From QALR01 sp900552255 (lineage in GTDB: Bacteria; Bacillota; Clostridia; Oscillospirales; CAG-272), in NCBI GenBank assembly GCA_048526005.1, contig DBFVEH010000005.1, forward strand, positions 1 to 64,000: a DNA stretch of 64,000 bases, written 5' to 3'. Below are positions 42,626-50,984 of the stretch, piece after piece. Each line of letters starts with the position of its first letter. Position 1 is the first letter of the stretch. Position numbers and translations under genes: made by a program. The notes below the pieces were generated by a model, which was given only the letters and a program-made list of their open reading frames with translations, did not search any database and had not been told where the DNA came from.

Positions 42626-44005
42626 ATGATTAAGGAATACAGAACCATTGAAGAAGTCGCGGGACCTCTGATGCTGGTGCGCGGCACCACGGATGTCAAA
42701 TATGACGAGCTTGGGGAGATCGAGCTTGCGGACGGGTCATTGCGCCGCTGCCGTGTGCTGGAGGTAAACGGGAGCGACGTGCTGGTACAGCTGTTTGAAA
42801 GCTCCGCCGGCATCAATCTTTCCACCGACAAGGTGCGTTTTCTTGGGCATGGGGCGACGCTCGGCGTGTCCGAAGATATGCTCGGCCGCGTTTTTTCCGG
42901 CATGGGCAAGCCGATCGACGGCGGTCCCGCGCTGATTCCGGAGAAGCTGCTCGATATCGGCGGTACGCCGATCAATCCTGCGGCGCGAAACTATCCGTCC
43001 GAGTTCATCCAGACCGGAATCTCCACGATCGACGGACTTAACACGCTGGTTCGCGGACAGAAGCTGCCGATTTTCTCGGCGTCCGGACTTCCGCACGCGA
43101 AGCTTGCGGCACAGATCGCAAGACAGGCACGTGTCCGCGGCTCGGATGCGGGCTTTGCCGTGGTATTCGCGGCGGTCGGCATCACCTTTGAGGAAGCGGA
43201 TTTCTTTATCGAGGATTTTGCGCGCACCGGCGCGCTCGATCACACGGTGCTTTTCATCAACCTTGCCTCCGACGCCGCCATCGAGCGAATCTCGACGCCG
43301 CGTATGGCGCTGACGGCGGCGGAATATCTTGCGTTTGATAAGAATATGCATGTGCTCGTCATCATTACCGATATCACGAATTACGCCGAAGCGCTGCGGG
43401 AGGTTTCCTCCGCGCGCAAGGAGGTGCCGGGACGGCGCGGCTATCCGGGTTATCTTTACACAGACCTTGCGACGATGTACGAGCGTGCGGGACGCAAGGA
43501 GGGCTCGGAGGGCTCGATCACGATGATCCCGATTCTGACGATGCCCGAGGATGATAAAACGCATCCGATCCCCGACCTTACGGGATATATCACGGAGGGA
43601 CAGATCATCCTCTCTCGTGATCTTTATCGAAAAGGCGTGCTGCCTCCCGTGGATGTGCTTCCGTCGCTTTCCCGTCTGAAGGACAAGGGGATCGGCGCCG
43701 GAAAAACGCGCGAGGACCATGCCGGCACGATGAATCAGCTTTTTTCTTGCTATGCGCGCGGCAAGGAAGCGAAAGAGCTCATGGTGGTGCTCGGGGAGGC
43801 GGCGCTGACGCCGACCGACCGGCTGTATGCAAAATTTGCGGACGAATTCGAGCGTCGTTATGTGAATCAGGGGTTTGACGAAAACCGCACGATTGAGGAA
43901 ACGCTGGATCTCGGCTGGGAGCTGCTCTCCATTTTCCCGCGCAGTGAGCTCAAGCGCATCAAGCCGGAGCTTATCGACCGGTATATGCCGGGATCCAAGG
44001 GATAA
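42626..44005 (+). CDS. ntpB: V-type ATPase subunit B
   Basis: 459 residues from ATG 42626 (AAGGAGGTG upstream). The non-catalytic partner of subunit A: no Walker A (FSASGLPHAKLAAQIARQ stands in its place), with INPAARNYPSEFIQTGISTIDGLNTLVRGQKLPIFS and GRRGYPGYLYTDLATMYERAGR, the typical B blocks. Forms the A3B3 hexamer. Confidence 0.97.
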   Translation: MIKEYRTIEEVAGPLMLVRGTTDVKYDELGEIELADGSLRRCRVLEVNGSDVLVQLFESSAGINLSTDKVRFLGHGATLGVSEDMLGRVFSGMGKPIDGGPALIPEKLLDIGGTPINPAARNYPSEFIQTGISTIDGLNTLVRGQKLPIFSASGLPHAKLAAQIARQARVRGSDAGFAVVFAAVGITFEEADFFIEDFARTGALDHTVLFINLASDAAIERISTPRMALTAAEYLAFDKNMHVLVIITDITNYAEALREVSSARKEVPGRRGYPGYLYTDLATMYERAGRKEGSEGSITMIPILTMPEDDKTHPIPDLTGYITEGQIILSRDLYRKGVLPPVDVLPSLSRLKDKGIGAGKTREDHAGTMNQLFSCYARGKEAKELMVVLGEAALTPTDRLYAKFADEFERRYVNQGFDENRTIEETLDLGWELLSIFPRSELKRIKPELIDRYMPGSKG

Positions 44006-44030
44006 GTATTCTTGAAAAGGAGGCATCGCT

Positions 44031-44687
44031 ATGGCAGAAATTCGGGTCAATCCGACGCGCATGGAGCAGAAAAAGCTGAAAGCAAGGCTTGCCGTCGCCC
44101 GCCGCGGGCACAAGCTGATGCGCGACAAGAGAGATGAGCTGATGCGCCAGTTTCTCGATGTTGTAAAGGAAGCGGCGGAGCTTCGGCGCCGCGTCGAAGA
44201 GGCGCTTGTCAAATCCTATCGGAGCTTTTCCGCGGCCGCTGCGCTCACATCTCCGAAGCAGATGAGCGTTGCGTTGATGCTGGCGGGCGGAGAATCGGAG
44301 CTTGCGGTATCGACCAAAAACGTCATGGGCGTGGATGTCCCTCGCTTTGAATATTCCGTGGGAACGGCGGAGCATGCAAGCTACGGTATGGCGTTTACCT
44401 CCGCTGAGCTTGACCTTGCCGTGACGGAGCTTTCCGGCGTTATTTATGATATGATACGGCTTGCGGAGCTTGAAAAGACCTCGCAGCTTTTGGCGGAGCA
44501 GATCGAAAAGGCGCGCCGCCGCGTCAACGCGCTCGAGCATATCATGATCCCGCAGATCGAGAGGGCGATTTCCTCCATTTCTATGAAGCTGGATGAGAAT
44601 GAGCGCGCCAATACGACGCGGCTTATGAAGGTCAAGGATATGATGCTGGAAAAGAAAATCGAAGCCGATCGAAAAAACGAAACATAA
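44031..44687 (+). CDS. ntpD: V-type ATPase subunit D (central shaft)
   Basis: 218 residues from ATG 44031 (AAAGGAGG upstream). Starts NPTRMEQKKLKARLAVARRGHKLMRDKRDELMRQF, the family signature, then two long coiled-coil helices (one at the end: RRRVNALEHIMIPQIERAISSISMKLDENERANTTRLMKVKDMM). Rotating shaft inside the A3B3 ring. Last gene of the operon. Confidence 0.95.
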   Translation: MAEIRVNPTRMEQKKLKARLAVARRGHKLMRDKRDELMRQFLDVVKEAAELRRRVEEALVKSYRSFSAAAALTSPKQMSVALMLAGGESELAVSTKNVMGVDVPRFEYSVGTAEHASYGMAFTSAELDLAVTELSGVIYDMIRLAELEKTSQLLAEQIEKARRRVNALEHIMIPQIERAISSISMKLDENERANTTRLMKVKDMMLEKKIEADRKNET

Positions 44688-44716
44688 AAATCCGCCGCAG
44701 TCTGCGGCGGATTTTC
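44687..44716 (+). terminator. Terminator of the V-type ATPase operon
   Basis: AAAATCCGCCGCA (44687-44699) and TGCGGCGGATTTT (44703-44715) form a perfect 13-bp stem; it overlaps the last base of the ntpD stop codon. Confidence 0.92.
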
Positions 44717-44753
44717 TTTGGAATGAAGTAACCTTTAGGGAGGGGCGTACAAA

Positions 44754-44927
44754 AAATTACGCCATACGACGGCGAGCGTCTTACTTGACAGCGGATGGAG
44801 TTTGGAAGATGTGAAAAACTGGCTCGGCCATGCGGATATAGAGACGACAAGCAATATATATCTGCACTATGGTAGAGACCGAAAAATTTTGCTTGCGGAG
44901 GAGCTTGTCGGGATGTTTCATATATGA
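44754..44927 (+). pseudogene. C-terminal remnant of a tyrosine recombinase
   Basis: In one frame the bases read LRHTTASVLLDSGWSLEDVK, NWLGHADIETTSNIYLHYGR and KILLAEELVGMF, then TGA. These hold the second Arg with His (LRHT), the catalytic His of LGH and the Tyr of YLHY, so it is the last 55 codons of a phage/transposon integrase. There is no start and the rest of the gene is missing. It begins 38 bases after the ATPase terminator and marks the left edge of the accessory block. Confidence 0.85.
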
Positions 44928-44930
44928 AAA

Positions 44931-44953
44931 AAGCCTTGCAAAAACAAGGCTTC
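44931..44953 (+). terminator. Hairpin after the integrase remnant
   Basis: AGCCTTG and CAAGGCT form a short stem with a CAAAAA loop, A-run before. Probably the former terminator of the integrase gene. Confidence 0.5.
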
Positions 44954-45177
44954 GATAAGGATGGTTGAAGAAATCAAGTAAAATCAAGGCTTTGTGGACA
45001 GTGACAGACAATGCAATCATCCAAAACTGAATAAGTTTACAGAGCAGGGATACCGTTTTCCATGATGGTATCCCTTTTCTGTTGTTTCTGTCCTCATAAA
45101 CAGGATCATCACGCACGCCGTAGGTACAAAAACCTATGGCGTTTTTTTACGCCCATTTTCGGAAAGGAGCGGGATCA

Positions 45178-45363
45178 ATGAAGCTGAATGAAGCGGAAAT
45201 GAGGATGGCGTATCAGATTGAGGCTACCAGCCAGAGCGCCGCCCTGAATGAGATTTACATGACCTGGCGCTATACGCAAGGCCGGGAGACAATGCACACG
45301 GAACGTATGCAGGTATTGAAGAATATCTTAAAGAATATGCTGCCAAAAAGCAATCATAAATAA
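45178..45363 (+). CDS. Small helical protein of mobile-element type
   Basis: 61 residues from ATG 45178, chosen for the good ribosome site (GGAAAGGAG 9 bases upstream). Two helices: MKLNEAEMRMAYQIEATSQSAAL and NEIYMTWRYTQGRETMHTERMQVLKNIL. Small proteins of this shape occur in conjugative and mobilisable elements of clostridia; no function is known. It lies between an integrase remnant and a TnpV-like remnant, which supports that origin. Confidence 0.5.
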   Translation: MKLNEAEMRMAYQIEATSQSAALNEIYMTWRYTQGRETMHTERMQVLKNILKNMLPKSNHK

Positions 45364-45411
45364 ACGCACCGCCGAGAGTAATCGTTTGGTTTATCTCGGC
45401 GGTGATTAGCT

Positions 45412-45645
45412 TTAGTGATAAATTATCTCGTTCAGTACGATTTTCTCTGCTTCGTGTTTCGCGTTATTCATTTCCTGCGCCCAGCGGAGCGGACCAGTAG
45501 TTTTGAGTTCTTCGGTGATGCCGCGCTCTTTTACCAGCCGGGAGAGGGTGAGGTCAATCTGTCGCTTTGCCTTTTGGTCAGTATTGTAGAAATGCCGATT
45601 AAGAGTACCTAACGTAAGAAGCGTAGTGTAGATTCCTCGATGATG
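45412..45645 (-). pseudogene. Remnant of a TnpV-like transposon protein
   Basis: On the minus strand the frame reads HHRGIYTTLLTLGTLNRHFYNTDQKAKRQ, then LTLSRLVKERGITEELKTTG and PLRWAQEMNNAKHEAEKIVL, ending NEIIYH and TAA. This is the C-terminal end of TnpV-type proteins of Tn4451-like elements (from memory). An in-frame TAG at 45646-45648 and no start show that only 78 codons are left. Confidence 0.65.
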
Positions 45646-45756
45646 CTACTTGAGGTAATCCAAGCACATCTTTATCATACATCGATAGTGCCATTTTCTC
45701 CTTCCACATTCAAGCAAATATTCCTCGGTACGGTCAATTTCCATTTGCTGTTCAGA

Positions 45757-46006
45757 TCAAAAAGTATCTTAGGAAAGCCTTTGAACCGGGCAATTTATGA
45801 TGAGGATTCCAGTGAAATGATTGAAATCATGGCAGGTGATTTCCTGATTGTTTATGTTCCGTCAACAAGCGAAAATTATGAAAGTTTGCACCTGAACTCA
45901 GCCGAAAATATGAGATGAATTTCTATTATCCGCAGAATTTTTTCAAGATAAATGGTGAGATTAAGGCTATTCCGTACCGTCCAAAAAAGGATGATCCGGA
46001 AAGATA
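45757..46006 (+). pseudogene. DUF3846-like remnant with a frameshift
   Basis: One frame gives ILGKPLNRAIYDEDSSEMIE, then IMAGDFLIVYVPSTSENYESL; the next frame continues with APELSRKYEMNFYYPQNFFK and INGEIKAIPYRPKKDDPER before TAA. Joined, this is the C-terminal half of a DUF3846-type protein (PLNR and a DII-like GDF block, YxxPxxF end), common in conjugative elements. The shift lies near 45,887. The 5' half is missing. Confidence 0.6.
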
Positions 46007-46052
46007 ATGAAAGTCGTGGATACGACTTGTCTATTAGTCTTAGCAAGCACTG

Positions 46053-46070
46053 AATTTGGTATACCAAATT
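46053..46070. repeat. 18-bp perfect palindrome
   Basis: AATTTGGTATACCAAATT is its own reverse complement and lies just before a GC-rich hairpin. It may be the remains of an origin of transfer or a regulator site. Confidence 0.5.
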
Positions 46071-46387
46071 TGCTTTTTAGAGGGCTTTGCGCCCCTAAAA
46101 CCCCGCCTGTTTTCATGAGGAAGTGAAGAGAGGATATTGTTCATTTGAATGAGGATAAATTGTGAAATGTGAATGACAAATTCGCTTGCAAGGATGAATA
46201 CCGAAAGGAATTTATCGGCAATATAATTTGCGATATGCAGCTACGGAAAAATCCGCCAATTCTTTGAATTTATCAGAATGATTTTTTAAGAACTGCGCAA
46301 TTCAATTGTGCGGTCATATTTTATATAGTGGAGCATATACGCAATATGGCTGTAAACAAATTCAAAATTACAAAATATGAATTTCTA

Positions 46388-46416
46388 TTGACAATATTTT
46401 ATAAAAATGTTAAAAT
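46388..46416 (+). promoter_or_regulatory. Promoter of the gluzincin gene
   Basis: TTGACA (46388-46393), a 17-bp spacer and TAAAAT (46411-46416), 48 bases ahead of GTG 46464. It rules out the upstream ATG at 46407, which would lie inside the promoter. Confidence 0.75.
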
Positions 46417-46463
46417 TGATATGTAAAAATATTGCATTATACAATAAATGGCAAGGTGTTTTT

Positions 46464-48461
46464 GTGAAAAAGTTTATGTCAATAGCGATTGTTACTACTT
46501 TAATTTTACATTGTATGATCAGTCCTCTTTCAGCCCATATCTCCACTGCATTTTTTAATATTTATCTCAACGGCAAACAAGACATAGATTTATCAGGAGT
46601 TAAGGCAGACATTTACTATCAAGTAGATGTTGTTCAGTATACAGAACAGCTAACAATTTTTGACAAGAAATATATATGTTCAGTGACTTCAAACAGAGAT
46701 GGGATGCTTTCATTTCCCAAACCTGGTGCGTCGTTTATTGTTGAATTCGATTTATCAACGCTTCCAGCGGGAACGGGTGTGAAAAAGCAAACGTTAATTT
46801 ATGATGTTGATTCGAACTCCGATGCGGTGACAGTGTATCCGGTTGCATCGGTTCAGCCCTCATTATCATCTGATGAATTGAATTTTGTTTTTAAAGGTGA
46901 AAATGATGACAATATTCTTGTAAATTATGAACTTGTATCTCATAAGGTAGAAGAACTTGCTCAAAAGGCAACATTAGATTCATCGGCAATTTCATGCACG
47001 CTTAAACATTACGGAGATGTTGATGTCAACGGAGCTGTTTATTCATATCATGTCAATAAGAATTACTCCGATTTGAACGAATTGGAATATGCCAACCTTC
47101 TTTTCAATGAAGGTGCGATCACATATGATAAGCGAATTGATATGATATGTGATGCTTTGCAGAATAATGGCGGGAACAAATATTTGTCTTGCGAAACGAT
47201 GTATATGTTGGAGGGAGTGCAGCGTGAGACAAATAATTTGGAATTAAAGCAAAAAATAAGTAATACACTTGCAACAACATCATCTGGATATATCGATGAT
47301 CCAGCAACATTCAAATATATTGCTCGTACTTTTTACTGTCACAATGAGATGAATTGTTGTGAGGGAGGTATTCATGAAATCAGAGTATATTATAGCAATT
47401 CAATTTGTTCTACCGCTAAAGCGAGTGCATTGGCGGATGAACTAATAAATGTTTTTGAGTTTTATTGTACAGAATTACATTTCAGATGTCCCAAGTCAAT
47501 TACGCATACAAATTCAATACCTGACACAGGAAGAAGTTTTTGTGTAATTTTATCCATTGATGCAGGATTAGGAAAAGCCCCTTGGGAGGGAGAAGCTAGA
47601 CATATTGTTGCTAATCCCAATGCTTACGAAATATCTGATGGCCATTTTACTACTTTTTCACATGAGTTTATGCACTGTATTCAACGAGAATATAATTTGA
47701 CTGGATTTAGTAAAGACACATGGATTAATGAAGCTTGTGCCAATTTAGGTACTATGATGTATTGTGAGTATAACGGTGTATTATCTGCTAAAATTAAAGA
47801 GGTCAAGGCTGGAATTAAGGAGTATTTACAAAGTACTAAAACCAGTATAATAACGGGAAGTGGATATAGACATTACTCAATACTACTTCCTCTTTTTCTA
47901 TATCAAGCTTTTGATGGATCGGAAACGATACGACAGATGTATGAGCAAATTTATTATCAGAGACCAAGAACTGATGAAAATTTCATTAATCATACCCAGA
48001 TTTTTGCTGCAATCAGCAATGTCGTGTCGGCGAAAGGAGATTCATTACGTGCTGTTTTAGAGGATTTTGGACGTAAAAATTATAATTATGCGGATTTTTA
48101 TAATTGGCTCAGAGGAACAAATTGGACGGAGGTGCAACTTAATAAAGATTACCTAATCCATAGCTCGGCAAATAAATCTACGATAGAAAATATTGGCTAC
48201 GGATATTATGAGCTTACATCTTCTCCACGTACTGTTACAATAACAATCAATGCCCAATGTTCAGATCCTACAGAGATTACTTGTTGGGTTATTGAAGGTT
48301 TTGGTGATACCAAGGTTGCCAAAGAGACAAAAATTAGGTTAACCGGTTCGACATTGAATATGAATTATACGTTTGTTTCTTCTCTTGGTAATAATTTGTG
48401 TTTGATTGTTGAAAACACCTCTATAACGAATAGTTCTGATATTACAATTACAGTAAACTAA
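46464..48461 (+). CDS. Secreted gluzincin-type metallopeptidase
   Basis: 665 residues from GTG 46464 (AAGGTG eight bases upstream). A signal peptide covers about residues 1-27 (KKFMSIAIVTTLILHCMISPLSA). The zinc site is HEFMHCIQ (His400, Glu401, His404) with Glu423 in WINEACANLG, the HExxH-18-E spacing of gluzincins. The first 250 residues are a separate beta-rich part and the C-terminal 100 another beta region (TVTITINAQC), typical of surface or secreted proteases. AT-rich. The lipoprotein gene 20 bases downstream should be cotranscribed. Confidence 0.75.
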   Translation: MKKFMSIAIVTTLILHCMISPLSAHISTAFFNIYLNGKQDIDLSGVKADIYYQVDVVQYTEQLTIFDKKYICSVTSNRDGMLSFPKPGASFIVEFDLSTLPAGTGVKKQTLIYDVDSNSDAVTVYPVASVQPSLSSDELNFVFKGENDDNILVNYELVSHKVEELAQKATLDSSAISCTLKHYGDVDVNGAVYSYHVNKNYSDLNELEYANLLFNEGAITYDKRIDMICDALQNNGGNKYLSCETMYMLEGVQRETNNLELKQKISNTLATTSSGYIDDPATFKYIARTFYCHNEMNCCEGGIHEIRVYYSNSICSTAKASALADELINVFEFYCTELHFRCPKSITHTNSIPDTGRSFCVILSIDAGLGKAPWEGEARHIVANPNAYEISDGHFTTFSHEFMHCIQREYNLTGFSKDTWINEACANLGTMMYCEYNGVLSAKIKEVKAGIKEYLQSTKTSIITGSGYRHYSILLPLFLYQAFDGSETIRQMYEQIYYQRPRTDENFINHTQIFAAISNVVSAKGDSLRAVLEDFGRKNYNYADFYNWLRGTNWTEVQLNKDYLIHSSANKSTIENIGYGYYELTSSPRTVTITINAQCSDPTEITCWVIEGFGDTKVAKETKIRLTGSTLNMNYTFVSSLGNNLCLIVENTSITNSSDITITVN

Positions 48462-48481
48462 TGATAGAAAGGAGCATTTTT

Positions 48482-49165
48482 ATGAGGAAATATATACGTT
48501 TGTTTTTGGTAATTATATGCTGTGCTGTGATTTTGGCATCGTGCGCCGACAAGATGCCGATAGAAACAACCGCATCTGAGGTGACAGATTCTTCCGAAAC
48601 AACAAAATGGATAGACACAGAGATGACACGACCACCCTTGTATACACAAATAAGGGATACAGAACCGCTCAAACCGGAACTGCCGGAATTGCAGGAAAAA
48701 ATCGATCGCAATCAACAATACAGCAGTGGGGTTCCTTCCAAAGTGATTATTGAATGCGGAGAGCAGCGTGATGTGCCGTTTCTGTTACTTATGTGCGGGC
48801 GTTTAGCTAACGTTTTAGTAGACGGATACGCCATTTCTATATATAGACCGGAACAGATTTTAAGGGATTCGGTGTATTATCCCACTTACACCATCACGGG
48901 AGATGAGGATTTCATGGTATATTCCAATGATGCTGTGCAGGATGATTGGCGGAATTCCGGAATTACCGTTGTTGACCTTTCTGAGCCAGAAAAAACATCG
49001 GGAAGTTATAGCTCCGTATCCGAACTCCATGAGAAATTTGCAAAAGGTGTTTATTATGCATATGTGGATGTTCGATGTGATGGAGATGATATTATGCTGG
49101 ATGGAAGAAAGATTGACCAGGAATATATGTCTTATCGTGCCTATTTCATTCTGGAATTGGTTTAG
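48482..49165 (+). CDS. Predicted lipoprotein
   Basis: 227 residues from ATG 48482 (GAAAGGAGC upstream). A lipoprotein signal (RLFLVIICCAVILASC, Cys near 21), then a Thr/Ser/Glu linker and an unrecognised alpha/beta domain (VIIECGEQRDVPFLLLMCGR, YYAYVDVRCDGDDIM). It follows the metallopeptidase in the same transcript. No function known. Confidence 0.6.
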   Translation: MRKYIRLFLVIICCAVILASCADKMPIETTASEVTDSSETTKWIDTEMTRPPLYTQIRDTEPLKPELPELQEKIDRNQQYSSGVPSKVIIECGEQRDVPFLLLMCGRLANVLVDGYAISIYRPEQILRDSVYYPTYTITGDEDFMVYSNDAVQDDWRNSGITVVDLSEPEKTSGSYSSVSELHEKFAKGVYYAYVDVRCDGDDIMLDGRKIDQEYMSYRAYFILELV

Positions 49166-49615
49166 CTTTTATTTGTATATTTCGGAGTAAACATTTTAAG
49201 ATGTTTTGAAAAAATTCCGATTTCAGCAAAGCCTTGTTGAAATTACATATTTATAATGCCGTGTGTAGAAAGTATTGATGGACATTTGTCTGATTGGTTC
49301 CTTTACACGCGGTGTTTTATTATCCTTGAATTGCATTCATGTTTTGACAGAGTGAATTTGTAAAATGCCGGGGATCAGTAAGATGGCAGTGAGCAGAAAA
49401 ATAGCAAAATTCAGAAAATGAAAAATAATTTTTCAAAATGGTTTACAGAATGCCTGTTTTTTGGGCTATGTAATTGAAAGCATGATTTTTGCACTTTGAA
49501 ATTTCTTTTAGAATTTCGGAAATGGGGGTTCAAAACACCGGAAAAAGAGTGATTGGTGAGGAACATATGATTCTCAAAAATTGAATAGACACTCCATAAA
49601 AAATAAAAAGCATGA
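49166..49615. other. 450-bp stretch without a gene
   Basis: No supported coding frame, RNA or strong hairpin. AT-rich, with T and A runs typical of decayed mobile DNA. Confidence 0.4.
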
Positions 49616-49927
49616 ATGGAAACAATGAACGGTTACCTCTTCATAGCTGATAACCACATCTTCAATTACGGATTAAAATCCAGAGATATTGCGGTTTACT
49701 GTACATTATGCCGTCATCGAAACAAGGAAGCTGGTGCAGCCTTTCCATCACAAAAAACGATTGCAAAAGAATGTGGAATTGGCAAGGTGGACACTGTGGA
49801 CAAAGCATTGAGAAAGCTCTGCAAGATGGGACTGATCAGCGGGCGACAGCGGAGTTATACGGACGAGCAGTTGGATGAGTTGCTTTCCCGTCAGGCAGGA
49901 GCAGCAAAGGTGAAGCGGATCGGATAA
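49616..49927 (+). CDS. Helix-turn-helix protein, replication-initiator-like fragment
   Basis: 103 residues. YLFIADNHIFNYGLKSRDIAVYCTLCRHRNKEAGAAFPSQKTIAKECGIG is the winged-helix start of plasmid or conjugative-element replication/regulator proteins, followed by TVDKALRKLCKMGLISGRQR. The ribosome site is poor and the protein is shorter than typical initiators, so it may be the remaining N-terminal part of a larger gene. Confidence 0.6.
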   Translation: METMNGYLFIADNHIFNYGLKSRDIAVYCTLCRHRNKEAGAAFPSQKTIAKECGIGKVDTVDKALRKLCKMGLISGRQRSYTDEQLDELLSRQAGAAKVKRIG

Positions 49928-49991
49928 AATCAAGGAACCGCTGAGATCCCTTGATTTTTCGGGGGAGATGAGCGTAGGTAAATATAGGATG

Positions 49992-50026
49992 AAATGGTAA
50001 GGGACCACAGCGGTCCCATACCATTT
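49992..50026 (-). terminator. Terminator of the coupled minus-strand pair
   Basis: AAATGGTAAGGGACC (49992-50006) pairs with GGTCCCATACCATTT (50012-50026) with one mismatch, 26 bases downstream of the small Asn-rich gene on the minus strand. Confidence 0.65.
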
Positions 50027-50051
50027 ATTGCACGTTTTTAGAAATTTTGCT

Positions 50052-50234
50052 TTATTTCTTGCTATCATTGTTGCGACTATTCCAATACTTATCATTGTTC
50101 GGATTGCACTGGTTTGCATGATTGTCATAATTATCTTTGTAGGCACTATTATTGGGATTATGCTGATTTGCATAAGCATCAAGTTCTGTCCTTGTGTGGG
50201 TATGTCCGGATACTCCGTGTCCGCCTTTGCTCAT
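50052..50234 (-). CDS. Asn/His-rich small protein coupled to the nucleotidyltransferase
   Basis: 60 residues from ATG at 50234, overlapping the stop of the gene upstream in an ATGA. Begins MSKGGHGVSGHTHTR, then two near-repeats of about 17 residues (AYANQHNPNNSAYKDNY and DNHANQCNPNNDKYWNS). Hydrophilic, no signal peptide. Small proteins of this composition occur widely in Firmicutes with unknown role. Translation is coupled to the nucleotidyltransferase, so the two probably act together. Confidence 0.65.
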   Translation of the reverse strand: MSKGGHGVSGHTHTRTELDAYANQHNPNNSAYKDNYDNHANQCNPNNDKYWNSRNNDSKK

Positions 50235-50899
50235 TTTTGTCTACCTCCATTTCCGTATATTTCATTATAGACTTGATTGACGGCTTCCACATAAACAATA
50301 AATGAGGGATGCTCGCAGTCATTTTTCCTCAAATATAAATTTTTGAGTTTTACGTATCTGTCGCGGACTTCGAGCCACCCGTTTTTATTTTTGATTTTCT
50401 TGGACTTTTCCAACACATCATGTGAATTGGGGACTTCACACCATGTGTATTGCCCCTGCTTACCGAAAGAATGTTGATTTTTATTATGAATCAGTCGGCA
50501 AAGCGTGCCATTGTTGTTTTTTTTTACTATGGCAATATCAAAACTAAAATGTTTATTAGGTTCACCCCTGAAACAAAGATTGGATGTTAATACGGAAGTC
50601 GAATCTTGTCCATCAGTGAAGAAAGTACCGCCGACTACTTGGTTGAGAACCTTCCGGATAGTTTCTTTCAATCTATGCAAATCCATATTCTCAGACAATT
50701 TAAGAATTTCAAGATTGTAATCAAGGTCATACTGACCATTACCGTTTACTGTCACCAGATTTCTTGCACCACTACCTACTAAGGTAAATTGGGTAACAAT
50801 ACCATGTTGCTCTTTCAATATATCGCTTATCTCAGTAAGAATTGAAGAACAGCAGGAGCGGTATACTTTCACTTCGGATTTATCAACTAATTTGTACAT
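50231..50899 (-). CDS. Nucleotidyltransferase-fold protein
   Basis: 222 residues from ATG at 50899 (AAGGAGG upstream). VTQFTLVGSGARNLVTV and YDLDYNLEIL, then FSFDIAIVKK, match the nucleotidyltransferase pattern: G-S, the D-x-D pair (Asp-Leu-Asp), and a third Asp. The C-terminal half is basic and helical (RDRYVKLKNLYLRKND). No other domain. Possibly modifies RNA, nucleotides or a partner protein; the small Asn-rich protein coupled to it may be that partner. Confidence 0.6.
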   Translation of the reverse strand: MYKLVDKSEVKVYRSCCSSILTEISDILKEQHGIVTQFTLVGSGARNLVTVNGNGQYDLDYNLEILKLSENMDLHRLKETIRKVLNQVVGGTFFTDGQDSTSVLTSNLCFRGEPNKHFSFDIAIVKKNNNGTLCRLIHNKNQHSFGKQGQYTWCEVPNSHDVLEKSKKIKNKNGWLEVRDRYVKLKNLYLRKNDCEHPSFIVYVEAVNQVYNEIYGNGGRQK

Positions 50900-50984
50900 A
50901 AGTACCTCCTTCTTTTTCCCATGCCTCCCATTTAGCTGTGCATCGCCAAATCATTAAACTATATCACTTTTTTTGATTTTGTCA

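Larger units (their letters stand above)
46007..46463. other. 450-bp non-coding stretch with an oriT-like patch
   Basis: No gene. A perfect 18-bp palindrome (46053-46070) is followed by a small GGGC-TTTGC-GCCC hairpin and CTAAAACCCCGCC, an arrangement seen at transfer origins of mobilisable elements. The rest is AT-rich and featureless to the promoter at 46388. Confidence 0.35.

Noticed and set aside
42737..44212. A 491-codon minus-strand frame opposite ntpB
   Set aside because: Arg/His-rich shadow of a conserved gene.
44716..45135. A copy of the tRNA-Pro 3' end at the left side of the accessory block
   Set aside because: I looked for the T-arm and acceptor sequence of 51,742-51,817 and did not find it, so no attachment-site pair is claimed.
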